Below, piece after piece: positions 1 through 10,669 of a DNA stretch of 47,284 nucleotides. Source of the DNA: Chara braunii (lineage: Eukaryota > Streptophyta > Charophyceae > Charales > Characeae). Positions within the stretch are counted from its first letter, which is position 1; each line of letters begins with the position of its first letter. The notes beneath the pieces are model-generated. The model was not told the DNA's origin and ran no database searches. It saw nothing but the letters and a program-made list of their open reading frames with translations. The position numbers and the translations under genes are program-made. Location: positions 2,518,970 to 2,566,253 of the forward strand of contig BFEA01000105.1 in the NCBI GenBank assembly GCA_003427395.1. Direction: 5' to 3'.

Positions 1-23
1 CACACACACACACACACACACAC

Positions 24-109
<86 letters not shown>
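1..109. repeat. Compound (CA)n/(GA)n microsatellite
   Basis: A CA dinucleotide run (1 to about 67, with one interruption near 27) passes directly into a GA run (67-109). It is typical eukaryotic simple-sequence DNA. Confidence 0.97.
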
Positions 110-110
<1 letters not shown>

Positions 111-1107
111 CCTCGCCAGTACAGTTGCTGCGTGGCCACACAGCCACTGAGTCTCTTGAAACTTACGGCTTTCAAAAGCTGTCAGCGGCCCTGTGGCTCT
201 TGAAACCCTTTTTCAAGAGGGGCTCTTGAAAGATTTGAAAACCCCCAAGGCCGAGCCTGCAACTCGTGCTTTTTCTAGTGTCCTTGGCGGAACCCTTGAG
301 GGACTACGGATTTTCAAGAGTTGTCAGGCCATTATCCTGACTGACGGCCATAATTGGAAAAAAACAAAGAAAGACTCCGAGGTAGGACTGTCTTTATTGC
401 ATCCTTTGTTCAGCAGCATCAGGATGGCCCTTTCAAGAGTGGTGTGTGGAGAGGGGCCGAAAAGTCTTGAGAAAGCAACACTTGAAAAGGTCTGACAGCT
501 CTTCAAACATTCCCCGGGGCCAAGTCCCACTTCTGCTGATTCTTCATTTCTGACCGCCCGACCGTGGATCTTCATAATCTGCGGTCAGAAATTGCCAATT
601 CGGGTAAGTGGGACTTGGCCCTTGGTTTCAAGAGGGGTGTGGAGAGGCGCTAAATAGATGAGGAGGCATTCAAGTTCTTGGCTAGTACCACGACTCACGG
701 CATACTCACACTGCGACCTATAATCCCAAATTCCCCACAAGGGAAGGTAGCGGACAGGTCACACAGATTTGCCAAACTTTAAGTCCTAAATGAACCATTC
801 ATGTGCGCATTTGTCAGTGGCCTGTGTGCCCGCGGGGGCAAGGGAATTTGAGGTCACCTCTCGAGGTGAGAGCAAATGCCGTGAAAATTCAATCGCAGAA
901 GTGCTTGCACAATGTGTGGATGGTGCCGTGTGACCAGCCCCCCGAATCGCCATTGCTCCAGACAGCCTGGGCCTTGTCCCATCTGAAAAGGTACAGCAGT
1001 GCGGCCGGAACCATACCCAAAACCTCAAATCAGCCCTTCACAAATCCACATATTTTGCGGATTTGGGGCCGCAGTGTGAGTATGCCCTCAATCTGAAAAA
1101 ATACTGC
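110..1107. other. Non-coding stretch without a supported gene
   Basis: Only short overlapping ORFs on both strands are present. The part from 150 to 500 is rich in TTGAAA/TTTCAAG words in both orientations. The only clear structure is the foldback at 517-621, listed separately. No similarity to the rest of the window was seen. Confidence 0.5.
517..621. repeat. 105-bp foldback (nested inverted repeats)
   Basis: The outer 16-bp arms at 517-532 and 606-621 are perfect reverse complements (left arm GGGCCAAGTCCCACTT). Inside them a second perfect pair of 11 bp lies at 549-559 and 581-591 (TTTCTGACCGC and its complement). It could be a small MITE or a structured transcript segment; no flanking target duplication was identified. 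Confidence 0.75.
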
Positions 1108-1905
1108 CAATAAGAGAGATCCGTAGCGAGACTAGAGAGAGAAGGGATGACTAGTAGTAGAGGAGTGGCCAAGAAGTATCAACTCATAGGTGGAGCAAAG
1201 ATAGAGGGATCCTTGCTCCGAGCAAGAGTAGAGGTGATACATGACGAAAGGTTAAGCCAGGGGAGGAGGTCGAATGTGCTAGAAAGGCTATAATTAGGGA
1301 AGCTAGGATATGTGCTATCTGGAAAGCGGCCGACGAACTTAGGTTAGCCGAGATTGAGATTCACACGATATCATGCGAAGGGGAGTCGTTTTATCGAGAG
1401 TGGCAAGAGACCATAGCAGAGGCAAGAATAAAACTAAAGGAGGACTCAGGAGAGCTCCGAGAGCTTTCTAACGCCATAGTCGACGGTGTTTCATTGAGAA
1501 CTTTGGAAGCAAACTCGCATTATTCAAAGGTCGTGCTGACCACCGCTCTAGTTGTCAGAGCCGAAGGGAAGAACACTGACTTCGAGGCGTTACAAGAGGT
1601 ACGAGAGGGTTCAGTCGAGAGGATTTAGATCGCATTGAACCGAGTGTCAAAAAATTAATTGGGAAGAATGGACGATGAAGGAGCTTACCTGACTTCGATA
1701 GGGGGTGACGTAAGTACACAAGAGTCAAGGACTAACAGCCCTGAGAGAAAGATGGGTGTAGAGTCTATAAACGACGCTGAAAAACTAAGGAAGGCCTTAA
1801 GGGAGTTAGAGATTCGGGCCAAAGAGCTGAAAGGGCGAAGTGAAAAAGCCAGAGGTTGGAGGAGAGAGGTCTTGACTAAGCCCAGAGCGCCTAGGTTTAC
1901 TAATT
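1108..1905 (+). pseudogene. Ty3-type gag, N-terminal region (second copy)
   Basis: This stretch is collinear with 13108-13902, the start of the better preserved gag on the same strand. It has the same opening peptide after the ATG at 1147 and the same charged, probably coiled-coil, segment at 1659-1900 (E/K/R-rich, no cysteines). Small indels near 1260-1300 shift the frame and stops interrupt it, so it is a dead fragment. Homology ends near 1905, where unrelated minus-strand gag sequence begins. Gag would build the virus-like particle of the retrotransposon. Identity as gag rests on its position upstream of the zinc-knuckle ORF in the other copy, not on a domain visible here. Confidence 0.7.
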
Positions 1906-1929
1906 GTCTGGTCGTGGCAGTATGAATCA

Positions 1930-2590
1930 TCTGAGCCAAATGCAGATTGGGGATGGGTATAGGTGCAGCAGTCTGGGGAGTGACATTATTTACAGGTACC
2001 ATCTTTGGAGCAGGAGCAGGAGATAAGCGACGCAGGGCTGGGTTTATGGGCGATCCATCCTGATAATCGTGATCCGGGCGAGGGTAAAATCGCCCCACCG
2101 CTCTGAGGCACGAACGCCTTTTAGCAGCCACATCTTACATCGTGTCCGAGATGTCTTCATCCCCCTGACTGATGTATTTATGTGTATCGAGTAAATCCAG
2201 TTCATGTGCTTTAGCAATAATGGCGGGTAACTGGTTCGTCTTTGGGGGAACCTTTTTCTGTAGTTGCGGAGATGATCGATGAACAAGTCTCGAGCAACGT
2301 TTTCTTCCCGTCCTGATTTATCTAGCGTGGTTTGAAACCGATCCACAAAGTCGGGTAGCAACTCTTCGGGTTCCTGAGGACGAGTTTTTAACACAAACCA
2401 GGCAGCATCCTCACCGACCTCGTCAAACCTTGCTAGGAACGCTCTCTTAAAGGTATCCCAATCTACCCCACCTATGCCTTCTGAACGAGCCAAATCCTTA
2501 GCGCACTCGCTAAGGCGCGCGTAATTCCCATGCATTTCTCGAATTATTGCGAAAAATGAGATTTCAGTAACCGATAAAAATGACAAGGGT
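1930..2590 (-). pseudogene. Retrotransposon gag capsid fragment (Retrotrans_gag type)
   Basis: The minus-strand ORF from 2586 carries the typical W-x2-FK-x2-F-x3-F capsid signature (WDTFKRAFLARF), followed by acidic and leucine-rich helices. The frame shifts near 2230: the continuation (IIAKAHELDLLDTHKY) lies in another frame. An in-frame TAA follows near 2133, and the ORF then runs on into a proline-rich tail to about 1930. It comes from a different gag lineage than the plus-strand gag at 13.1-15.5 kb, since no sequence similarity was seen. It abuts two plus-strand fragments, so the locus is a mosaic. Confidence 0.75.
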
Positions 2591-2795
2591 CAGGCCTCGA
2601 GTAATGTGCATCGGTGTCTGAAAACACAAAAAAGGGGCCTCTTCGCTCTTGCAAAAGATCACACAAAAAAAAAGGAAAAAAAAGAGGGGGAGGGGGATTG
2701 GAAGATGGCGCAGGTCCGGAACTTGGCGCGTCACACGCCGAGGAGAGCATCATGGCTCTTCCAAATAGTGAGAGTTTGTGGCTTCGCACCCACCC

Positions 2796-2843
2796 TGTGA
2801 TTCTGGCCGAAACTTTCCTTGTGATTCTGGCCGAAACTAGCTA
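2796..2843. repeat. Two tandem copies of a 24-bp unit
   Basis: Units at 2796-2819 and 2820-2843 both begin TGTGATTCTGGCCGAAACT. The duplication lies exactly at the edge where homology between this copy of segment Y and the copy at 13.08 kb fades. Confidence 0.85.
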
Positions 2844-2860
2844 GAAACTCCTCCCTCCAG

Positions 2861-3312
2861 TTAATTATTCTCTCTCTCTCTTCCTTGTGCAAGAAGCCCC
2901 CGTTCATCCGTGGAGCCACACCATTCCTTGTATCCATCCACTTCTTCCACCACTTTATTGTTTATTGGATCTAGATATATCTCAATAAGCGAGTTTACTT
3001 TCTCGTCTCCTCCTCTTACACGCGGGATCGTGCCTCTTGAACGGTCTTGTTTTTCTCCACTTCGTGTTTCAGCTATCCTTGCCACCACACCATCACGTCA
3101 TAGGTTATCCGCCTTTCTGTTACTACCAAGGCAAGCAGCCTAGGCCGTTCCCGTTCAATTGCTTCTTCGGCTAGATGCCTACAACTTCGTTCATCCAGGC
3201 ATCTCGTTGATCTCATTCGAATAACCGACATTATTTTTTCGACAAAAGACACCCTATTCACTTCCTCTTCTTCGGTCACCGCCCTCGGATTCGCTCTCGC
3301 CCTCTTCAGCAC
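2861..3312 (-). pseudogene. Segment Y ORF fragments (family E leader or gag start), unrecognised
   Basis: Two overlapping minus-strand ORFs (3312-3073 and 3088-2861) correspond to plus-strand ORFs at 12637 onward and 12840-13061. The peptide is rich in R/E/V (CLDERSCRHLAEE near its middle) and has no motif I recognise. In both copies the second frame lies in the -1 frame of the first, with a short overlap. This could be an old shared indel or a frameshift site; copy 1 also has a stop that copy 2 lacks. The segment lies immediately upstream of gag in the plus-strand copy. Confidence 0.5.
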
Positions 3313-3484
3313 CGCTACTGACTGTCGCTCACGCTAGGTTGAGGTTTAAGTATCCCTTCAAAGGGCATTACTCCTGTGCTCCTCACATAAACCTCTCCAT
3401 CCCTTTCTAATCTCCTCTTTTTCTTCTCAGCCTACCAACCCCCTCCCTCAAGGAAACCAGGATAGGAACGGTAAAATCTCACTC

Positions 3485-4060
3485 ATCTGGAACCCTACCT
3501 CTCTAGTTCCTTACTGCTCTCAATATAAACCTTATTGTCCCTCCCTCGTCTCGAACTTCGTGTTCACCTTCAATTGCAAACAGGCCAGTGTTAAGGTGAA
3601 GTTTTCCCATGCTCCTCAACGCATGCGGCACCTCTTCTAATCTTCACTAGTCCAGTCTCAGGGCACCTCAACCTCCTACAGATCGAGGTCCCAAGCACGC
3701 ACAAATCCTCATGAGACCATGCTCTTAAGAGTCGGCGCAGGTCATTCAACCTGTTTCGAGCAAGCTCCCATTATCTGGAACCCTACCTCTCTAGTTCCTT
3801 ACTGCTCTCGGTAGAAGCCTTATTGTCCCTCCCTCGTCTCGAACTTCGTGTTCACCTTCAATTCCAAATAGGTCAGTGTTAAGGTAAATTTTTCCCATGC
3901 TCCTCAACGCACGCGGCACCTCTCCTAATCTTCACTAGTCCAGTCTTAGGGCACCTCACCCTCCTACAGATCGAGGTCCCAAGCGCGCACAAATCCTCCT
4001 GAGACCATGCTCTTAAGAGTCGGCGCAGGTTATTCAACCTTTTTCGAACAAGCTCCCATT
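3485..4060. repeat. 288-bp tandem duplication (two units)
   Basis: Units at 3485-3772 and 3773-4060 align end to end with a period of 288 bp, both starting ATCTGGAACCCTACC and both ending CTCCCATT. They differ mostly by scattered substitutions. The copy at 16546 retains sequence from a single unit only, so the duplication appears specific to copy 1. Confidence 0.9.
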
Positions 4061-7000
4061 TTACCGTTATTGGTTCGGGAATCACCTCCCTTGGCCATTT
4101 ACAGCCCGATATCTTAGGACAAATTCAATCGCATTTTCGTGGTTCTTGTCCTTCATCACTTCGTCGGGCATCAGGGGCTTAGGAAGTCGCTCAAATAACG
4201 TAATTCGAGTGCTCCAGAGTACTTTCTTGCCTAACAAAGTCAACCTATCCCTTTCTTCTTTCACCACTTCTCTCGCCTTTTTCCAACATCGACCATAAAC
4301 AAGGTCGACCTCCCTTTCTATTTGTAAATAAATTCGTACATTGTGTATTTTCGTTCTGAGAAACCGTACGGTCATCACTTAGAGGCGTATCTGCTCCCAA
4401 CCGCTATCCACTAACTCGTATGTTTTAACTTCGTACGGGATCGGTTATCTCCTTCCTAAGGAACTTAGTGACGCACAAACGGCCTCAAACTTTTCCCTGG
4501 GTGGTCTATTTCCTGAAAGGAACCTCTCCTTCCTTGCTTCCACTTCTTCACTCGAAATCCATCTTCTTTTACTCATCACTCACCTTCCCCAGCTTCACGC
4601 CCTGAGTACCATATTTATCATCGAGGTAAGTATCGGGAATGGGCGGGCTAGTGGCAATGCTGTATTCTCTTACCTTTAATCCTAGGGTAACCCTCTTCGC
4701 TTCTTTTTCCAACTTCTGCTTATAGGCATATGATATCGTCTCTGCCCAATTCCGACACCCCCACAATGCGCCCGTCAGTCTTCCCCCTTTCCGATTGTAA
4801 ACCCTACATCATACTCATTAGCTTCCATAAACTTAGCCACCAGTACATAGACCTTTTTCTTTAACTCAATATTCACTATTGCAATCACGTATGGAAAATA
4901 ACCTCTTAAAGTTAAGGAAGTTCAGTCTTTCAATAAAACTTCAATGGTTGAATCGCTAGACAATGGCAAACCCCAGTTTACCCCTTCTTTCCAAGAGAGT
5001 CTACTTGTCAAGAGTTTAATCATTTCTAGTCCTTGAACCCATTCCGGTCACTGCCCTGACCACTGCACTCTGACACTTAGCTCGACTTTATCCGAGTTCC
5101 CGAATCACCCAAATTCATCCTCGGTGAAATCGCGTGAGTCCTTCTACTCCCCAGGAACGTCTTTAGCGTCTTTCTACTCAGTTTGGCTCCAATCCTCCTC
5201 CCAGTGGATCTCCTCTTCGTCTTCGTAGCCCCCTATCTTACGATAGTAAGAGCGTAGCTCAAAGAAACCTATGAGGGTTTGCTGACTATCGAGAGGGTCA
5301 AATTCCCAAGTTTTGTATAACTCGGTCAAACCGGCTATGTAATCGGATGACTCCCTAATAACTTTGTCAAGGAAGACCCATAACTCGCTAGGTTGGTCCT
5401 CCCTTGGTGACGCCCCTGGTCCTCTTGGGGAGGCTGACCGAATTACCTCTACCGATTCCAAAGTCGAATCCCCAAACCTGAGTCCCGCCTTCCACAATGC
5501 GTAATAGACATGGTGTGCGTTGCTATTCCACAAGAAGCATTCCAGTTGGAGGAAAAACCAGTGAATTTGAATCAAACGATCTACTAGGCTAGTCCTCCAA
5601 GGAATTCTTCCAGTACAAAGACAGGAACCAGAAGTCGTAATGCCTCTTCCAGGTATGGTAAAAACTCGTGCTCAGCCAACCTCAACGAGACAACTATCGA
5701 CCTGAATCCTTCACCCCAACGAAGCTCTTCCTCCCAGAATCTTACTACCTCGCTCTTAAGTATTTCCCGAGTTGTCCCTTCGTGAGGCTAGGTGTGGACG
5801 TCTAGGCTTGGCATGACCCCTAGTCTCGGATCTTTCCAACCCTGCTCCACTGCTCTAAGGACAGTATCTCCTGACACTAAAGTACGTTAGTATAGGAGAC
5901 CCTCGACGACTAGCGTAGCTGACCCCGCTATTTTCCTCCCTCTCCTGTCGCGATCAAATTCTATCGAGGTCACAATTAATAACCAGGCTCCAGACCCTAT
6001 CAAGACTGACTTCTAAACCTTGTCACTCTCCCTTGGTCAGCTCGTCTGATCGCCCTTCCTGGCAGGGTGAATTCTACATAATCCTCGCCAATAAATCCGG
6101 GCTCTCTATATTCGAATTGACGAAGTTCAACAGGATACTCTTCGCAGTCCCGAGACATCTAGTCCTCTATATGCGCTCCATCCAATATCCTACCCTTGTC
6201 TACTTCTCTCGCAACCGCCGCTCGGCGTCCTTCCGTTCTAATTCGAAAAATGATCCGACGAAGTTCTCTATGAGAGGGTATACCCCTGTCCAGACAGTGA
6301 GTAACTAACCAAGCGAGTTCGGCGACTGAGCGCCTAAACTGGATCACCCTCCGAATTACACCCACTAGCCTTTTATGTGTGTCGCAGCCTCCAAAGATGA
6401 ACTCAGTTAGAAACCTCGGTATGGTGGCGACTCTTACTGACGAGGACTTAGGGAGCTCCCAATCGTAAGCGTACCGGACCCTATAATGAGCTATAGTATC
6501 CGATTTAGACCCCCCAAAAACTCGCGGAATAGTCACGTTCCGAACCTTCGCCCGGGGGATGTAAGACATAAAAGTGTCCGACAATGTCTGGCGGTGTCTA
6601 CAATTAAATACTTCCACTCGTCCTCCGATAGATAAAGCCTAATGTTTACTTTTGCTTGGAGCGGTTTGCTCTCTCTATCTCTTCTAACACATCGCCTAGG
6701 CAGACACACGATCCTTGCCCATAAGAAAATCCCTTCTCGCACTATCAGTCCTTGCTTCCTGGTCGTTCTGTACTTGCTCCACCCTTCTAGAGGTAGACTG
6801 GCGACGTCAAGCTGACCATTCTCTTTTTTAAGATGCACTTAGTCGCTCTGAATGTATCATTCCCAGTGCCCACTCTCGGACTGATAAGTTCACAGACCCC
6901 CACGACAGGCCTCCATCGATCACTCCTATATCCCTTCAAGACGTCATCAGGCCTAGGAGAGAACCGCCCTCTAGCGTATCTCTTCCTACCCTCATGTCAA

Positions 7001-8278
7001 GAAGGAGGACGGATCAACATGCCATCATCGCTGGCCTACCTCCCTCACCGCAACCTCAACACGAGCTGGCCAACTCGTGTGCCCTAGGGTGGACCGAACT
7101 CACACGCGAACGAGGGGGCGGTGTCTCACTCGTGAAGCCTCACTCCTGTCCATGCCTCTACTCAACCGACCTCAAGCATGGTCCTTCACCGACTCGTACT
7201 GTGGTCGAATCCCCCCAGCTATCCATCATAATCAACTAACCTATCTAGTCCCACCCATCTCCTCGCAGATCCGGGCCCTTCTCCCCCCCCCTTCAATCCC
7301 TTCAGTTGATCCCCTGCTCACAATTTTCTCTTTTGGAATTAGATCAAGGTAGACTGACCAAAGGGTAGGGAAAAATCATAACAATCTCCTTCGATCACAA
7401 GGAAAATGCAGGAAGAAAATGCATGAAATCACAAGAATGCAAGCATCAATGAAATCATGAGAATGCAGAAATCCATGTCTCACCCGGGAACGCCAATCAC
7501 AGGCCGGTTGTCTGCCGTCCGTTCACTTACGCTCGAACCGCACCTGCACAAGACAAGAAATGTCTAACGTGAGTGTCAAGTAATAAACTCCCGCTCCTAA
7601 ATCCTCCTCGCCTCAGCGGTTACAGGCGGACCGAAATCCCGAGAGGCAGCCTTCCCCGACAACGTTGCCATTGGATCTTTGTTGGCACGCTGACCGAACC
7701 CTATGCCTCGCGCTGTGCCAGTCACCCGCGGGAGGGTCGGACGAGGCCCCTGTAACCTGCAAAAAAAACGGTTAGTCCATACGCACATGATGAAGACCGA
7801 TACCGATTATGGACACAAAGTGCGAATCCTTCACAACCCACCATTTGGAACAAACAAAAAGAACGTTTTCATTTAATCCAAAATAATTGGGTTCGCCGCA
7901 CTACTCCCAACCTCAGAGATAGATCCTGAGTCCAGGTCAAGAAAATCGGTCTGGTCCTGATTGACCTTACTGACAATCTAGGTCGAATCCTCCGTCCGAT
8001 AGGGTACCTCTGGTAGAGGGTCCATCTATCCCAAGGAACTGTAGTAGAGCTTTCTGTATCCAAGTTAGACTCTAGAGCCTACTGGGCCATAGCTCCAAAT
8101 CGAGCTTCACCATATGTCTGCTCGCGTCAGTGTCGTCTTCGAATTGAAGTCCCAACGCGTCCCTCTTCAGCCCTCGTGTCGCCTCTAGCTGACTGTTGTC
8201 GAATCCCTTACCGATCTTGGTCCTGTTTACGGTCAGCAATATCCCTGCCCAATCCCAAATGCCTCGACGTGGTCTCAA
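3879..8278 (-). pseudogene. Long unrecognised ORF of family E (ORF0), copy 1, broken
   Basis: Reading leftwards on the minus strand, open blocks lie at 8278-8072, 6838-6533, 6617-6159, about 6150-5580, 5575-5174, 4766-4569 and 4378-4082, separated by frameshifts and stops. The same peptides recur in copy 2 (27223-26990, about 25850-25003, 25006-24779, 18442-18143, 17067-16870), in places where the two DNA copies differ. This argues for a genuine coding strand. Recognisable anchors are TRYLGF-free, arginine-rich stretches such as ELAWLVTHCLDRGIPS and REILKSEVVRF. No zinc finger, RT, RNase H, integrase or envelope motif was seen. If continuous it would exceed 1,000 codons. Function unknown; a very long gag precursor or a captured gene are both possible. 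Confidence 0.55.
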
Positions 8279-9277
8279 AGGCCTCGACCGAACTCAAAGG
8301 TCCCAACCTGAACCCGAATGCCTTGGTTTGAACTCAAGTGTGTCGGTTTGACTCAATCGCTCAACCTGTGCCCAAAGTTCCAGTCTATAGCCGAAGTCTC
8401 GGACAGTGCCGAAACCCCGAAAATCTTATCTGGCCCGTTTGTGACTCCTTCTCCAGTGCTAGTCTGTGCCCTGGTTTTGGTCGTGGTCCTGTTCCTAGTT
8501 CGTCCCGTCTCTGAGTCCCGTGTACCATCAGAGTTCCGACCCGAGGTCACAATTTGAGCTTCAACCTGAATCTCGGTCCGACTCCGTTCGGTCCAAGCCT
8601 TAGTCTTGGCAGCATTCACCTCGTCTCCATCTGGATGGCCTGGTTCCCGACCCCGCTCATCACATGATAAGTCCCCGACACTTCTCTCGTATAGGCGGGT
8701 CACTTGTGCACGTGCTATTGCGCGCAGCTTTCACACCGTGGGCGCGAATCGGGCTATAAACACGCTGAGTGCCTATGTACACCGACCCACAGACATCGTG
8801 TGCGCGTGCACACAAAGTTGCTCGCAGTGGCCCGGCGCTTCCGCATGGCTACGTGTTGATGAACACCATGCGCACCTGACCGTGATGAGTCTCCCTTGCA
8901 TACGACGCTCTTGACCTGTTCGCAGGGCCATCCGCACTCGTGCTCAGCGACCTTGGCTTGAGCTGCGAGCAATTGCAATCGACCCGCTGCAACTCTAAGC
9001 TAAGCTCCCGGGTTGCCTTCGGGACCGATCGTGCCTGCCCGCACAACCCCGCAGCTTGCGCACCGAGCCCGCCCGCGCGTGACCAGTCGAGCTTGTGCGC
9101 AAAGCCCCAACTTCCTTGCATAGTTGTCCGCCCTCGTACGTGTGACCCACGACTTGCAAGCTCCCCGCGCTCGTGCACAACGAGTTCGAGGCAAGAGTGC
9201 TGATCTGCCGTGCTCGTGCGCAGCGACCGCCCGCCTCCGCGTGTGTGCGTGCGAGTGAGCGCATGTGGGCGCTACGT

Positions 9278-9545
9278 GCTGTTGCGCAAACCCCAACCTT
9301 GTTTGTGCGGGCGTGTATGAGCAGCTACCCAAATCCCATTTCTATTTGTGCGTGTGTGCGCTGCTGCGCGAATCTCGATTCCGCTCGTACGTGCGGGAGC
9401 GTGCGTGCGTGCTGCTGCGCAAACCTCGACCTTGTTCACGCGCTCGTATGCGCGTGTGGGCGCTGCTGCGCAAACCTCGACCTTATTCGCGCGCACGTGC
9501 GCGCGCTGCTGTGCGTGCACGCGCGCAGCTTTGTAGTCGTGTTTG
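9278..9545. repeat. Diverged GC-rich tandem repeat
   Basis: The word GCTGCTGCGCAAACCTCGACC or close variants recur at 9278, 9360, 9411 and 9462, with a degenerate copy at 9505 (spacings 82, 51, 51 and 43 bp), separated by CG-rich alternating purine-pyrimidine DNA. The counterpart in copy 2 is about 28335-28575. Long Arg/Cys/Ala ORFs on both strands here are products of this composition. Confidence 0.7.
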
Positions 9546-10133
9546 CGAGTGTGGGCCAGCCCGCGCGTGTACGTGCGCGGCTTAAGGGCGCAAATACTTG
9601 CCAGCTCCTCTTCACAGCCCGCCTACGTGGCTATGGCCACCACGCCCCATTGTCAAAGGTTCACAGTTGCCTCCTGAGCTCGCACGCTGGTCTAGGTTCG
9701 TGCCCCTCTCCCCGGACGCTCCCTGGCTCCTCTGTGTCGTCTCTCTTCTCCTGTGGTGCACCTGCACGTGCGCATCCGGGAAACCCTGAGCTCCAGTGGT
9801 GAGCCCGAATGTGCGCATGTCCAAAGTGTTGTACGCCTGTAAGCGCGCTTGTCAGAAGTGTCCCGGACCTTGGGCCCAATTGGGCTCATAAAGTTTGTTG
9901 GGCGCACCTCCACGAGGCTCCAGTAGTTCGGTGTGTCATTGGAGTCGAGAACTTTGCAGCGCCCCGGTACTGTGGCTTCCCCGAGTCTGTACCCAGGCCT
10001 ATTTGTGTCCCGAAGCCGAGGGTTTTTAGCGAAGGGGGCCTTTTTGCCGGGTACTGGGCGTTTTGCAGCGCCCCGGTACCGAGGCTCATGGCGAACCTAG
10101 GCGCAACCTGTCGTGGCCCTTGTGGTCCCCACA

Positions 10134-10464
10134 AACAGCGATTTCGTCAAAACGGACATTTTTTATTTTTTTGTACGAAATTGAAAGTCCAAATTGCGGC
10201 CAAAATTTGATGAAATTTTGGGTTGCCCCTCGATGTATCTGGACTCAGCCAGGGTCTAGAGACATCCAGAGGGGTACGGCATTTTCAAAACGTCGTACCC
10301 CCCTGGATGTATCTGGACTCTGGCTGAGTCCAGAAACATCGAGGGGGTAGGTCGTTTTCAGAACGCCCTACCCAAAATTTCATCAAATTTTGGCTGCCAC
10401 TGCAGTTTGGATTTCCAATTTTGTACAAAAAATAAAAAATGTTCGTTTTGACGAAATCGCTATT
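10134..10464. mobile_element. 331-bp foldback MITE inserted in family E copy 1
   Basis: The two halves are reverse complements along nearly the full length; termini read AAYAGCGATTTCGTC inward from both ends. The right arm holds an extra small hairpin resembling the central loop (GGTAGG...CCTACC). It is flanked by ACA at 10131-10133 and 10465-10467. Copy 2 has the empty site at about 29153: removing the element and one ACA gives the copy-2 sequence with a single transition. A 3-bp duplication and long terminal inverted repeats point to a non-autonomous DNA transposon; ACA does not fit the TWA preference of PIF/Harbinger, so the superfamily is open. Confidence 0.9.
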
Positions 10465-10669
10465 ACACAAAAAGGTACCAGGCGTTGTCGAATTGTGTAG
10501 GGCCCGACCTTCAGAATTAACAAGCTCACGGCCCGCGGCCCTTTTCTTAGTCTTAGGCCCCGGAGGTCTCCCTTCGGCCTTATTTAGGGCCCGAATGTCA
10601 AGGCCCCAAGGGCGCCCGAGCAACGATATCCTTTTATACTGATCCTTCGATGTACTACCGGTGTCGTCT

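Larger units (their letters stand above)
2836..10669 (-). mobile_element. Family E large retroelement, copy 1 (segments A-L-Y, minus strand)
   Basis: This copy is defined by repeats inside the window. Segment Y (2836-3590) is the reverse complement of 12355-13079. Segment L (about 3600-5770) matches 16546-18388 in direct orientation. Segment A (5771-10669) matches 24775-29359 in direct orientation. The L/A junction is continuous here and interrupted in copy 2. Conserved ORF fragments read on the minus strand, and in the plus-strand copy segment Y leads into gag, so the inferred element order is X-A-L-Y-gag-pro. The right edge at 10669 abuts an integrase pseudogene of opposite orientation. Long terminal repeats were not delimited. 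Confidence 0.75.
8279..10669 (-). promoter_or_regulatory. GC-rich leader or LTR-like region of family E, copy 1
   Basis: This part of segment A lies upstream of ORF0 in the element orientation. It is GC- and CpG-rich, has no credible ORF, and carries a diverged tandem repeat (9278-9545). Everything here recurs at 27224-29359 apart from the MITE. By position it would be the LTR U3/leader, but no TG...CA boundaries or second LTR were delimited, so this role is inference. Confidence 0.35.

Noticed and set aside
4569-4766. TYLDD peptide resembling the RT catalytic motif
   Set aside because: The surroundings lack the hydrophobic strand and other RT motifs; the copy at 17.3 kb lacks it.
9173-9802. 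209-codon Cys/Arg-rich ORF, and its counterpart at 28229-28828
   Set aside because: Open frames appear on both strands and in several frames of a GC-rich tandem repeat with few stops; the peptides are not conserved in a frame-specific way.
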